64,000 nt of DNA from Pseudomonadales bacterium (GTDB lineage: Bacteria; Pseudomonadota; Gammaproteobacteria; Pseudomonadales; Ketobacteraceae): contig NZXG01000061.1 of NCBI GenBank assembly GCA_002701845.1, forward strand, positions 1 to 64,000, read 5' to 3'. Both the position numbers and the translations under genes were made by a program. This document shows, in pieces, positions 27,287 to 36,111 of the stretch. Each line of letters starts with the position of its first letter. Within the stretch, counting starts at the first letter, position 1. The notes under the pieces are model-generated. The model saw only the letters and a program-made list of their open reading frames with translations. It was not told where the DNA came from and ran no database searches.

Positions 27287-27295
27287 TGTTATAAT
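27287..27295 (+). promoter_or_regulatory. Extended -10 promoter of the histidine phosphatase gene
   Basis: TGTTATAAT, an extended -10 element (TGnTATAAT) with no good -35. It is 65 bases before the chosen TTG start and 40 bases from the TetR palindrome. Confidence 0.5.
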
Positions 27296-27359
27296 CGCAA
27301 ACTCAACTGTTTTGCGTCTGCCCTGGTGGTGGACAGCCTTGTTTCACAAGGGCCTGAAT

Positions 27360-28037
27360 TTGAACCCCACAGATCTCCTGCGGCACCTGCATCCGGAATT
27401 GATTCCGTCCCTGGATCGGCTGCCTGAAGACAGGCCGGTGAGCCTGTTCACCCGGCACTCCCTGCGCGAACAGCCGGCCAATGATTTTGCCGGTCGGGAG
27501 GTGCCTCTGACCGCGACCGGGGTGGCGCTGGCCCGGGCCTGGGGTCAGAGCCTGGGCCGGCCCATCACCCGCCTGGTATCCAGTCCGGTGGAGCGCTGCC
27601 GCAAGACCGCCGAGGCCATGGCGGAAGGGGCCGGGGTGACACTGCCCCTGGCCACTGACAAGCTGTTGGTGGAGCCGGGGAGCTATGTGCGGGATCTGAC
27701 CAGGGCCGGGCCTCACTTCAGCCAATTGGGCGCCCTTGCTTTTGCCTGCCGCCACCTCCGTGAGGGTATTCCTGGTGTATTGTCTCCCACCCGGGGGGCC
27801 CGGCGCATCCTGCAGCGTCTCTATCAGCAGCAACCGCAACCGGGGGAGCTGGCGGTGTATGTCACCCACGACACCATCCTCGCCGCCTTGATCTATTGTC
27901 TGCTGCAACAGCAAAACCTGGATCAGAGCGACTGGCCGTGGATGATGGAGGGAGCTTTTCTGTGGTTCGATGAGGCGGAGGTTCATTGGATCTGGCGTGG
28001 CCGGCGGGGTCACCGCAACTGGCGTCAGCTCGATTAG
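27360..28037 (+). CDS. Histidine phosphatase superfamily protein
   Basis: 225 residues of the phosphoglycerate-mutase-like fold. The phosphorylated histidine is in the variant motif LFTRHSLREQ (RHS instead of RHG). VSSPVERCRKTAEAM and YVTHDTILAALIY supply the other conserved Arg and the second His. The start is TTG 27360, chosen because AAGGG lies seven bases upstream and no ATG is available near the domain start; a longer in-frame reading upstream is unsupported. Substrate unknown. Confidence 0.8.
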   Translation: MNPTDLLRHLHPELIPSLDRLPEDRPVSLFTRHSLREQPANDFAGREVPLTATGVALARAWGQSLGRPITRLVSSPVERCRKTAEAMAEGAGVTLPLATDKLLVEPGSYVRDLTRAGPHFSQLGALAFACRHLREGIPGVLSPTRGARRILQRLYQQQPQPGELAVYVTHDTILAALIYCLLQQQNLDQSDWPWMMEGAFLWFDEAEVHWIWRGRRGHRNWRQLD

Positions 28038-28063
28038 AGGAAGCCTGGACAGCCCCCACAACC

Positions 28064-28092
28064 CTGGCAGTGGGCGGCTGAATTCGTATAAT
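28064..28092 (+). promoter_or_regulatory. Promoter of the YadGH-like ABC exporter
   Basis: CTGGCA (28064-28069), 17-base spacer, consensus -10 TATAAT (28087-28092), with a short leader to ATG 28123. Confidence 0.65.
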
Positions 28093-28122
28093 GCCGTCAC
28101 CACTCATCAGTTCAGGAGTTCC

Positions 28123-29043
28123 ATGGACACCGCATTACAGGTCAGTGATCTGCGCAAAACCTATTCCGGAGGCTTTGAGGCACTGAAAGGCATCAGTTTT
28201 GAGGTGCAGTCCGGCGATTTTATGGCGCTGCTGGGGCCCAATGGCGCCGGTAAGTCCACTACTATCAGTATCATCTGCTCTTTGGTGAACAAAACCTCCG
28301 GCAAGGTGATGGTGTATGGTCACGATATTGATACCGACTTCGCCGCGGCGAAAATGAACATCGGTATCGTGCCCCAGGAATTCAATTTCAATCAGTTTGA
28401 AAAAGTGGCGGATATCCTGCGCACCCAGGCCGGTTACTATGGGCTGGATGCGGCCACGGCGCGCCAGCGCACGGAGAAATACCTGAAGCTGCTGGGCCTG
28501 TGGGACAAGCGCGATGAAACCTCCCGCATGTTGTCCGGGGGCATGAAGCGTCGCTTGATGATTGCCCGGGCGTTGGTGCATGAGCCCCGCCTGTTGATCC
28601 TGGATGAGCCCACGGCCGGAGTGGATATCGAATTGCGGCGTTCCATGTGGAGCTTCCTCAAACAGCTCAACCGTGAAGGCACCACCATCATTCTCACCAC
28701 CCACTATCTGGAAGAGGCGGAGCAGCTCTGCCGCACCATCGCCATCATCGACCATGGTCAGATTATCGAGCAAAGCTCAATGAAAGCTTTTCTGGCCAAA
28801 TTGGATCGGGAGACCTTTATTCTCGACCTGAGCGCAGATGTCGATGCGGCACCACAGTTGGAGGGAGCCCGCACCGAGTTGATTGATCCCCATACTCTGG
28901 AGGTGGAGTTGTCCAAACAGGACTCGCTGAACGCGGTGTTCGCGCGCCTCAGTGAGCTGGGGATTACCGTGACCAGTATGCGTAACAAAGCCAACCGGCT
29001 GGAGGAATTATTTGTGTCACTGGTGGAGGGCAAGCAGGCATGA
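28123..29043 (+). CDS. ABC-2 exporter ATP-binding protein (YadG-like)
   Basis: 306-residue ATPase: Walker A GPNGAGKST at 38-46, Q-loop VPQEFNF, signature LSGGMKRR, Walker B LLILDEPTAGVD, H-loop TTHYLEE, and a C-terminal regulatory extension ending NRLEELFVSLVEG. ATG 28123 follows AGGAG. Its last codon overlaps the permease start (ATGA), the usual arrangement for yadG-yadH pairs. Exported substrate unknown. Confidence 0.93.
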   Translation: MDTALQVSDLRKTYSGGFEALKGISFEVQSGDFMALLGPNGAGKSTTISIICSLVNKTSGKVMVYGHDIDTDFAAAKMNIGIVPQEFNFNQFEKVADILRTQAGYYGLDAATARQRTEKYLKLLGLWDKRDETSRMLSGGMKRRLMIARALVHEPRLLILDEPTAGVDIELRRSMWSFLKQLNREGTTIILTTHYLEEAEQLCRTIAIIDHGQIIEQSSMKAFLAKLDRETFILDLSADVDAAPQLEGARTELIDPHTLEVELSKQDSLNAVFARLSELGITVTSMRNKANRLEELFVSLVEGKQA

Positions 29044-29813
29044 ACTGGCGTATGCAATTCAATGCGTTCAGCACCATCATCTCCAAAGAGGTGCGCCGCT
29101 TCACCCGGATCTGGGTGCAGACGCTGATTCCGCCGGCAATCACCATTGCGCTTTACTTCGTGATCTTTGGGGAACTGATCGGGCGCCGGGTAGGGGAAGT
29201 GGGTGGCTTCGACTATATGGAGTATATCGTCCCGGGACTGATTATGATGTCAGTTATCACCAACTCCTATTCCAATGTGGTGTCTTCGTTTTTCAGTACC
29301 AAGTTTCAGCGCAGCGTGGAAGAAATGCTGGTATCACCCATGCCCAATTACGTGGTGATCTGGGGCTTTGTGCTGGGTGGCGTGGCCCGGGGCATGTCGG
29401 TGGGCGCGATCGTGACCGGGTTATCCCTGTTCTTCGCGCACCTGGATGTGGTGAATCTGTGGATCACCATCTCCATGGTCACTCTCACCGCGGTGCTGTT
29501 TTCCCTGGGCGGTTTCATCAATGCGGTATACGCGAAATCCTTCGATGATATTTCGGTAGTGCCGACTTTTGTACTGACGCCGTTGACCTATCTGGGGGGC
29601 GTTTTTTACTCCATCAATATGCTGCCGGAGTTCTGGGCCACGGTGTCGAAGATCAATCCCATCGTGTATATGGTCAACGGCTTTCGTTATGGCATTTTGG
29701 GGGTGTCGGATATCAGTATCGGCGTCGCCTATGGCATGGTGATTGTTTTTATCCTGTGCCTGTATGGCTGGGCTCATTGGTTGTTGCAGCGGGGGGTGGG
29801 TATTCGGCAATGA
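29040..29813 (+). CDS. ABC-2 type permease (YadH-like)
   Basis: 257 residues, six predicted helices: TLIPPAITIALYFVIFG, YIVPGLIMMSVITNSYS, the central ABC-2 signature TFVLTPLTYLGGVFYSINMLP, and a final helix near VIVFILCLYGW. Starts by ATGA overlap with its ATPase gene. queF follows after 40 bases. Confidence 0.93.
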   Translation: MNWRMQFNAFSTIISKEVRRFTRIWVQTLIPPAITIALYFVIFGELIGRRVGEVGGFDYMEYIVPGLIMMSVITNSYSNVVSSFFSTKFQRSVEEMLVSPMPNYVVIWGFVLGGVARGMSVGAIVTGLSLFFAHLDVVNLWITISMVTLTAVLFSLGGFINAVYAKSFDDISVVPTFVLTPLTYLGGVFYSINMLPEFWATVSKINPIVYMVNGFRYGILGVSDISIGVAYGMVIVFILCLYGWAHWLLQRGVGIRQ

Positions 29814-29853
29814 TGACACGGCACCTTACCTTCCCCGGGGAGTATTTCCTGAC

Positions 29854-30669
29854 ATGAGTGAGCACGGGCCGTTGGGGCGCGATAGCGTCTATCCCGACCG
29901 CTATGATCCCGGATTGCTGCATCCGATATCACGCCTGCCTGGCCGCCAGGCCATTGGACTGGGATCCATGCCGCTGCCATTCCACGGGGAAGACGTCTGG
30001 AACGCCTATGAAGTGTCCTGGCTGAATGCGCGAGGCAAGCCGCAGGTGGCATTATTGACGTTGCGGGTGCCGGCGGCTTCCCCCTGCATTGTGGAGTCGA
30101 AGTCCCTGAAACTGTATCTGGGTTCCTTCAACCAGTGTTCCCTGCCGGACGCGGCTGAGCTGCAATCCCGGGTCGCCCGGGATTTGACGGCAGTCGTGGG
30201 GTTGCCGGTAGGGGTGGAGCTAACGCCGTTGACCGGGGGGGCTTACGCCACCATCAGTGAGTTGCCCGGCCGCTGTCTGGACGAACTGGATATTGCGGTG
30301 GACTGCTATGAGGTAAACCCGCGGTTGTTGCAAGCCGGTGGTCCGGAGGTGCGAGAGCAACTGCACAGCCATCTGCTGCGCTCCCGTTGTCCGGTAACCG
30401 GGCAGCCGGACTGGGCCAGCGTGGCCATTGACTACCAGGGTTCACAGCTGGACCCGGCGGGTCTGCTGCGGTACCTGATTTCATTCCGCAACAATCAGGA
30501 ATTTCATGAGCAGTGTGTGGAGCGTATCTTCTGCGACATTCAGAACCAATGTGGACCCCGGAAGCTAACCGTGTTCGCCCGTTACACCCGGCGTGGGGGC
30601 ATTGATATCAACCCCTATCGTTCCACATTGGCACTCACTGCAGACAACCCGCGTCTGGTTCGTCAGTGA
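29854..30669 (+). CDS. queF: NADPH-dependent 7-cyano-7-deazaguanine reductase QueF (long form)
   Basis: Reduces the nitrile preQ0 to preQ1 in queuosine synthesis. 271 residues, the bimodular (YqcD-like) form. The N-terminal QueF motif is CIVESKSLKLYLGSFNQ. In the C-terminal module the nucleophile C179 (RSRCPVTGQPDW) and D186 are seven residues apart as in E. coli, and SFRNNQEFHEQCVERIF and RRGGIDINPYRS are intact. ATG 29854 matches the homologues' start; a longer in-frame reading runs back into the permease gene. Convergent with abgT, 2 bases between stops. Confidence 0.94.
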   Translation: MSEHGPLGRDSVYPDRYDPGLLHPISRLPGRQAIGLGSMPLPFHGEDVWNAYEVSWLNARGKPQVALLTLRVPAASPCIVESKSLKLYLGSFNQCSLPDAAELQSRVARDLTAVVGLPVGVELTPLTGGAYATISELPGRCLDELDIAVDCYEVNPRLLQAGGPEVREQLHSHLLRSRCPVTGQPDWASVAIDYQGSQLDPAGLLRYLISFRNNQEFHEQCVERIFCDIQNQCGPRKLTVFARYTRRGGIDINPYRSTLALTADNPRLVRQ

Positions 30670-30671
30670 AC

Positions 30672-32207
30672 TCAGCTGGCTGGCCCCAGGGGCCAGCCCG
30701 ATCCGATCCAGACGGCAAACACCAGCCCCCAGCCCAGCAGAAACACCAGGGAATAGGGCAGCATCAAAGCCATGATGGTGCCTACCCCCAACTCCGGACG
30801 ATAGCGTTGCATATAGGCCACCACCACCCCGAAATACGGCATTAGCGGCGTGATGATGTTGGTGCTGCTGTCACCCACCCGATAGGCCGCCTGCACCTGT
30901 TCCGGGGCAATATCCAGGAGCATGAACATGGGAATGAACACCGGTGCCAACAGCGACCACTTGGCCGAGGCCGAACCCACCAGCAGATTGATACCCGCCG
31001 CCATGACAATAAATACTGTCAGTAGCAGCACCGGAGACAGGTCCAGACTCTGCAGACCGTTGGCCCCCTTGACCGCCAGTACCAGGCCGATATTGGACCA
31101 GGCGAAATAACTGACAAACTGGGCGGCGAAAAACATCAACACCAGATAACTGGCCATGGTGGCAAAGGTGTCCTCCAGATCTTTGATCACCTGGCCCCGA
31201 CCCCGATAGCGGCCCCGGGTAAAACCAAAGGCCAGCCCGCAGAGAGCGGCCACCAGGGCGATGACCGTGACAATGCCCCGCAGCAGTGGCGAGCGGGTAA
31301 TGGAGCCGGTGGCGGGATCCCGCAGGATACCGGATTCCGGAATCAGGCCCCAGGCCAGCAGCAGCAGGCATAACCCAAACACCAGGCCGGCATTGCGCAA
31401 GCCGGCTTTCTCGTTGGCTTGATGCCTGGCCTTTGCGGGCTCGGCGGGGGTGGGCTGAAGCGCACCCGTGGCATTGCCGGCCGGGTCCGTTGCGGGCCAG
31501 GCCGGCAGGGCCGGCAGGGTAATCTTTTCCGTCACCAGGGTGGCCAGCAGGGTGATTAGCAGCGTCGAGACCACGATAAAATAGTAGTTGGTCAGCACAC
31601 TGACTTCGGTACCCGGTGTTACCAGTCGTGCAGCTTCGGTGGAGATTCCCGCCAGGATGGCGTCGATGGGCCCGATCATCAGGTTGGCACTGTAGCCCCC
31701 GGAGACCCCGGCAAATGCCGCCGCCATTCCTGCCAGAGGATGGCGGCCGGCGGCGGCAAACACCAGGCCGGCCAGGGGAATCAATACCACATAGCCGGCA
31801 TCGGCCGCCAGGCTGCTCATCACCCCGGCAAACACTACCAGAGCCGACAGACCATAACCCCGGCTAAGCCGCACCAATCGCTGCAGTAAAGCGCCCAGCA
31901 GACCGGAGCGCTCCGCCAGCCCCAACCCCAGCATGGCGATCAACACGGTGCCCACAGGCGCAAACTGAGTAAAATTGGAGACGGTCTCCGTGAGGATGCG
32001 ATGAATGCCGGATGCTGACAGCAGATTGTTCACCGGCACCAGGTCACCGGTCACCGGATGGGTTGCCGACACCGCGAGCAGTGACAACAGCCAGGATATC
32101 AGCAACATGGCGAGACTGAACCAGACGAACAGGGCGGTGGGGTGGGGCAGGCGGTTGCCCAAATGCTCCAGACGCCCCAGTAAACCCAGAATGTGCGCGC
32201 GGATCAT
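30672..32207 (-). CDS. AbgT/MtrF-family transporter
   Basis: 511-residue polytopic inner-membrane protein of the AbgT family, which imports p-aminobenzoyl-glutamate or exports sulfonamide-type antimetabolites. Family signatures: LPHPTALFVWFSLAML, SSLAADAGYVVLIPLAGLVF, GVSGGYSANLMIGPIDAIL, GSASAKWSLLAPVFIPM, RVGDSSTNIITPLMPYF. The cytoplasmic loop near 230-260 is Pro/Ala-rich. ATG 32207 lies 2 bases after the adenylate cyclase stop, so the two are co-transcribed and perhaps coupled. Confidence 0.92.
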   Translation of the reverse strand: MIRAHILGLLGRLEHLGNRLPHPTALFVWFSLAMLLISWLLSLLAVSATHPVTGDLVPVNNLLSASGIHRILTETVSNFTQFAPVGTVLIAMLGLGLAERSGLLGALLQRLVRLSRGYGLSALVVFAGVMSSLAADAGYVVLIPLAGLVFAAAGRHPLAGMAAAFAGVSGGYSANLMIGPIDAILAGISTEAARLVTPGTEVSVLTNYYFIVVSTLLITLLATLVTEKITLPALPAWPATDPAGNATGALQPTPAEPAKARHQANEKAGLRNAGLVFGLCLLLLAWGLIPESGILRDPATGSITRSPLLRGIVTVIALVAALCGLAFGFTRGRYRGRGQVIKDLEDTFATMASYLVLMFFAAQFVSYFAWSNIGLVLAVKGANGLQSLDLSPVLLLTVFIVMAAGINLLVGSASAKWSLLAPVFIPMFMLLDIAPEQVQAAYRVGDSSTNIITPLMPYFGVVVAYMQRYRPELGVGTIMALMLPYSLVFLLGWGLVFAVWIGSGWPLGPAS

Positions 32208-32209
32208 GA

Positions 32210-33610
32210 TCAAACGATCAACTTGTCGCGAATGCGTTTTGCGGCTTCCTCCAATGCTTCCACCACATTGTCCTTGTCGTAATTACGAATCTTGTCGATA
32301 TCCACAAACAGCGTAAAGCCGTCCTTTTCGCATTCCAGGAAACTCTGGGTGGCGCCCAGTTCCTTACGGTGATCAACAATTTCGAAAATCGGCACGGTTT
32401 TACTGAAGCCTTTCACATTGATCTGACCGCGATCCCGACACATGATCACATCCCGTACCAGGTTATAGGTGGATTCTGCAATCAGAATTTCGCCGGGTTG
32501 AGCCACGGACTCCAGGCGACTGGCCAGATTCACCTCGCGGCCGATGATGGTGTAGTCCATGCGGGTTTCGGCGCCGAAGTTGCCCACGGTGCAGTAGCCG
32601 GTGTTGATACCCATGCGCACCTGCAGCGGTTTGCTGATGCCTTCCTTACGCCATTGCTGGCGCAGCAACTTCATTTTTTTGCGCATTTCCAGGGCCATGG
32701 AGACGCAGGCAATGGCATCCTGTTTCTGGCCCCGGGAGGTGGGGTCGCCAAAAAAAATCAGAATGGCATCCCCCACAAACTTATCGATAGTGCCGCCGTA
32801 CTTCAGGGCGATGCGCGACATTTCGGTAAAATAGCTGTTCAGCAGATCGGTGAGGGCCTCTGGCTGTAACTCTTCGGAAATCTCCGCGAATCCCTTGATA
32901 TCGGAAAAGAACACCGTGAGCTTTTTGCGCTGGGTTTCCAGTTTGACATCGGTCTGCCCGGAAAAAATCGAGCCCCAGACCTGGGGCGGCAGATACTTGG
33001 AAAGTTTGCGGGAAAGATTGGCGGACTCCTTTTGTCGCTTCTTCAGCTCTCCTTGAATCGAAATCAGGGTCCGCGTCTGCTTAAAGGAAAAATAACCCAG
33101 GGCGGTGGAGTAGAAGGTCAATCCCAGCAGCCCGATACCCAGGGTTGCCAGGTTCGGCGGGCCCAGGGAAACCTGAGGCATTCCGAACAGGGCCATGCCG
33201 ATGACCGCGCCGATGATCAGCGCCATACTGCACAACAGCCAGCCACTGATCCCACCGATGGTGATACTGCCGGCGCTGATCATAAAAAACAAAAACAGCG
33301 ACAACGCCGGATCAAACTGAAACAGGGCAATGGCGCCCCCACTGATGGCGGAATCCACCAGTATCAAAATGGAGTTGGTTTTGGCCGGCGCACTCATTTG
33401 CCAGCGGGTGGTGGCAAAGTGACTGAATAAGGGGTAGATGAACGCCACCACCGGGGTCCACCACAGAGCTTTGTGGAGATCGCCACTGAGGATGGCCGTT
33501 ACCAGAATGGCGCAGCTGATCAGGTAGGCAAATATACGAATATACGAGGGCGACAGATCCCGGTTCATCTGGGTTTCCGGGGTTATGTCCAGGGCAAATT
33601 TGCTAGGCAT
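32210..33610 (-). CDS. Membrane-bound class III adenylate cyclase
   Basis: A 466-residue protein: an N-terminal domain of about six helices (MASE2-like, as in Pseudomonas CyaB), a short linker helix and a class III cyclase domain. Metal aspartates are in FFSDIKGF and KFVGDAILIF. The substrate-selecting Lys (DKFVGD) and Asp (MDYTIIG) specify ATP, and the transition-state Asn/Arg are in EVNLASRLE. So cAMP, not cGMP, is the predicted product. The start is uncertain: ATG 33610, an in-frame GTG at 33625, or ATG 33568 (MNRDLSPSY), which best fits the start of the membrane domain. Confidence 0.88.
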   Translation of the reverse strand: MPSKFALDITPETQMNRDLSPSYIRIFAYLISCAILVTAILSGDLHKALWWTPVVAFIYPLFSHFATTRWQMSAPAKTNSILILVDSAISGGAIALFQFDPALSLFLFFMISAGSITIGGISGWLLCSMALIIGAVIGMALFGMPQVSLGPPNLATLGIGLLGLTFYSTALGYFSFKQTRTLISIQGELKKRQKESANLSRKLSKYLPPQVWGSIFSGQTDVKLETQRKKLTVFFSDIKGFAEISEELQPEALTDLLNSYFTEMSRIALKYGGTIDKFVGDAILIFFGDPTSRGQKQDAIACVSMALEMRKKMKLLRQQWRKEGISKPLQVRMGINTGYCTVGNFGAETRMDYTIIGREVNLASRLESVAQPGEILIAESTYNLVRDVIMCRDRGQINVKGFSKTVPIFEIVDHRKELGATQSFLECEKDGFTLFVDIDKIRNYDKDNVVEALEEAAKRIRDKLIV

Positions 33611-33760
33611 CCATTTATTGTCCACACCAGTTTGAGCCGGATCTGAATTGCTGGCAATTCAATGACTTTAGCCGTGATCTTCAAGTTATTTTTTGGAATA
33701 AAGAAAGTGTAAGGGGTTGCAGTCCGCCTCACAACTTTCTTTTTGCCGTATTTTTACCGG

Positions 33761-34480
33761 TTAGCGGCCGGCGGCGCCTTTTATCAGACGCAGGGATACC
33801 GGCTGAGATGCATTATGGCCCGCCTCGGGGAAAACCGCCTGGGAATATTTGCAGACTGAGAGCCCGGCGGGAATGATATCCAGCAACCGTGCCACCGCGG
33901 CGGTCAGGCCAACCCGGTGGGCGGGCGATACCAGCAGCGGATCGGCCCCGGTCACCAGGCGCACGGCGGCGGCCAGTTGACCCTGGTCCAGCACCTGCAC
34001 CCAACTGCCCCGGTCCGGCCCCAGACCGGCGGGGACTCGACTGGGTTTGATCGGCCGAACGCCAATGGTGGGAATGTTGGTCACCAGCCCCACATGGGAA
34101 GCCACGCCGAAGGTGTCCGGCCCGGTGATGCCGCGGCCGTCGCAGACAAACAGATCCGGGACCCGGTTCAATTTGCTGAGGGCCGCGATGATGGCAGGGA
34201 CAGTACGGAACGAGAGCAGGCCGGCCTGACGGGGAAACCGGCTGCTTTTCAATGCCACCTTGCGTTCCAGCAGTTGCAGTTGCGGGAAGCTGTGGATGGT
34301 CACACAGGCCTGGAGGCTGGTGGGCTGCTGTGCTTCCTTGCCCACCGCGATGCTGATGCGGCCCACCATGGCCGGTGGGGGGCAATCCCCCTCGGTGACA
34401 ACCCAGGCCCGCAGGTTCTTTTGGATAGCCCGCGCGCGCTCCGGTGATAGGTTCCATGAATGCAGGTTATGGGTTTTCAT
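33761..34480 (-). CDS. Degenerate endonuclease V homologue (likely pseudoenzyme)
   Basis: A 239-residue protein that aligns with endonuclease V along its length (LHSWNLSPERARAIQ, AGLLSFRTVPAI, LFVCDGRGITGPDTFGVASHVG, SPAHRVGL). Of the four core catalytic positions of the canonical gene at 3673-4383, three are changed: metal Asp to S43 (GRISIAVG), Glu to T93 (LLSFRT) and His to G120 (ITGPD). Only D114 remains. The nucleic-acid-binding frame is kept, so a binding or regulatory role is possible and cleavage is unlikely. ATG 34480 begins at the conserved domain. Divergent from the nitroreductase gene. Confidence 0.85.
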   Translation of the reverse strand: MKTHNLHSWNLSPERARAIQKNLRAWVVTEGDCPPPAMVGRISIAVGKEAQQPTSLQACVTIHSFPQLQLLERKVALKSSRFPRQAGLLSFRTVPAIIAALSKLNRVPDLFVCDGRGITGPDTFGVASHVGLVTNIPTIGVRPIKPSRVPAGLGPDRGSWVQVLDQGQLAAAVRLVTGADPLLVSPAHRVGLTAAVARLLDIIPAGLSVCKYSQAVFPEAGHNASQPVSLRLIKGAAGR

Positions 34481-34688
34481 ACCTGGTGCCCGGCTGTCCT
34501 GTGACTGTATCAGCAAGTATTGACAAAGATTACAGGAAGCTATGAGAACTGGCTCAAAATTTGGGGTTTTTCTGGTTAAAAAATATCCTGGCGGTAGCGG
34601 AAGCCGGACCGGCGGCAGACCGGATTCCATGGTTGAGATTCCCCATGCCTGGGTTATCATGCCGCATGAACAGCAACTGTGGTGGCCT

Positions 34689-35240
34689 ATGACCGAGATT
34701 ACCCGTTTTATCATGCAGCGAGTGTCCACGCCCCAGCTGGCGGCGCCGGCGCCGGATCGTGAACAACTGGAACGTATGTTCCAATGCGCGGTACGGGCTC
34801 CTGATCATGGCCGGTTGCGTCCCTGGCGCTTTGTGGTGCTGCAGGGGCAGGCGCTGGAAGCGCTGGGAGCGGCCTTCGCGCAGACCCAGCCCGAGGCCGA
34901 TGAGGCCCGGCAACAACGCCTGCGGAGCATGCCGCTGCGGGCGCCGATGATCATTGTCACCATCGCCCGGCTGGACTGGGAACATAAGAAGGTGCCGGTG
35001 TGGGAGCAACAGGTGGCGGTGGGCATCGCCACCCATCATATCCAGCTGGCGGCCAAGGAGATGGGCTACGGCACCATGTGGCGTACTGGTGAGATGACAG
35101 AACAGGAGCCGGTGCGGCAGTATCTGGGCCTGGAAGACCATGAACAGGTCATCGGGTTTCTTTATCTGGGGACAGTGTCCGGCGAGCCCAAACCGGCGGA
35201 CTTTCAATCCCTGGAGGAGATCGTCGAATATCGGGAGTGA
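34689..35240 (+). CDS. Nitroreductase family protein (YdjA-like)
   Basis: FMN-dependent NAD(P)H oxidoreductase, 183 residues, exactly the length of E. coli YdjA. Matching motifs are APAPDREQLERMF, RAPDHGRLRPWRF, PLRAPMIIV, KVPVWEQQVAVG, GYGTMWRTG and IGFLYLGT. Small single-domain member; physiological substrate unknown. ATG 34689 is chosen by length and alignment, with a weak ribosome site; ATG 34659 is an alternative. tRNA-Ser follows. Confidence 0.88.
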   Translation: MTEITRFIMQRVSTPQLAAPAPDREQLERMFQCAVRAPDHGRLRPWRFVVLQGQALEALGAAFAQTQPEADEARQQRLRSMPLRAPMIIVTIARLDWEHKKVPVWEQQVAVGIATHHIQLAAKEMGYGTMWRTGEMTEQEPVRQYLGLEDHEQVIGFLYLGTVSGEPKPADFQSLEEIVEYRE

Positions 35241-35252
35241 CGCCGTTGGTCG

Positions 35253-35281
35253 TTGATCTTTGGTCTCAAAACCAGTATCTT
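35253..35281 (+). promoter_or_regulatory. Sigma70-type promoter of tRNA-Ser
   Basis: TTGATC (35253-35258), 17-base spacer, TATCTT (35276-35281), then the G/C-rich acgcgcc discriminator shared with the other two tRNA promoters here. Confidence 0.65.
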
Positions 35282-35308
35282 ACGCGCCTTGCTCAACGCA
35301 GCAAATCC

Positions 35309-35399
35309 GGTCAGGTGTCCGAGTGGTTGAAGGAGCACGCCTGGAAAGCGTGTATACGTTCATAGCGTATCGAGGGTTCGAATCCCTCCCTGACCGCCA
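35309..35399 (+). tRNA. tRNA-Ser (anticodon GGA)
   Basis: 91-nt class II tRNA with encoded CCA. Acceptor GGTCAGG/CCTGACC; anticodon stem CACGC/GCGTG with GGA at 35343-35345; a long variable arm after the anticodon stem; T-arm GGGTTCGAATCCC. No intrinsic terminator is visible before the convergent gene. Confidence 0.96.
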
Positions 35400-35430
35400 C
35401 TATTCCTATCTCTCCCAAACACCCTCTTGA

Positions 35431-35904
35431 TCAGGCCAGCTCGTTGGTGGCGTCAGGCTCCAACAACATATCCTTTACGATCTGCAGACGCTGAGCTCTG
35501 GAAAGATGAATTTCATCGAACAGAAACAGATGCAGCATGCGCTGCACCTTGCGGCAGTTCTCACCAGTTTGTCGCTCTCGGTAGACCCGCTTTTGCCAGG
35601 CGGCTTTGTCGATGTAGACGATCTGAAAGGCCATGGCCTGATTGCGATACTGAAAACCAAAATGACGCTTCTTCTGGTTTTTTTCCACCTCCAGTAACAC
35701 ATGCAGCTTGCTGACAATGTCGTAGGCACTGCACTGACTGGATTTGAGCCATTTCTGAGTATCCGGGGAGATCAGCACCTGGTCGCTTTCGTACTTTTTT
35801 GCCAGGCTTTTCAGGAACTCAATATCATGCTGACGGGTGAGTCGATACGCCAACCGGTAGTCAATGATGGATTGGGTGTCGTCTTTCACGTTCTGCTTGG
35901 GCAT
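35431..35904 (-). CDS. Hypothetical cytoplasmic protein
   Basis: 157 residues, not recognised. No signal peptide or membrane segment. Basic and rich in Arg, Gln and Leu; it includes ISPDTQKWLKSSQCSAYD and FGFQYRNQAMAFQIVYIDKA, which suggests a mixed alpha/beta fold. ATG 35904 has a strong AGGGGGA site, which supports it being a real gene. No informative partner: tRNA-Ser on one side, a 207-base divergent gap on the other. Confidence 0.7.
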   Translation of the reverse strand: MPKQNVKDDTQSIIDYRLAYRLTRQHDIEFLKSLAKKYESDQVLISPDTQKWLKSSQCSAYDIVSKLHVLLEVEKNQKKRHFGFQYRNQAMAFQIVYIDKAAWQKRVYRERQTGENCRKVQRMLHLFLFDEIHLSRAQRLQIVKDMLLEPDATNELA

Positions 35905-36111
35905 GGCAAATCCCCCTACCGGCCAGCATTCATCGATTTCCTTAACAGTAGCGCGAGGATTTCGGTTCTGTCTGTTAAGTTTTGTTAATCCTGATTATTA
36001 TTTGCTCAGGTTATAAGGGTGTGCCTGGGATCTTGCCAGTGGTCTTGGGGCAGACCATAATGCTCCCTGTTTTATGGCAACGGTTTTACCAATTTATAAG
36101 GGGGTGTTCAG

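Noticed and set aside
24213-27360. Cobalamin riboswitch for the operon ending in the BtuF-like gene
   Set aside because: No B12-box-like conserved element seen upstream of the TetR or RND genes; the leader is too short.
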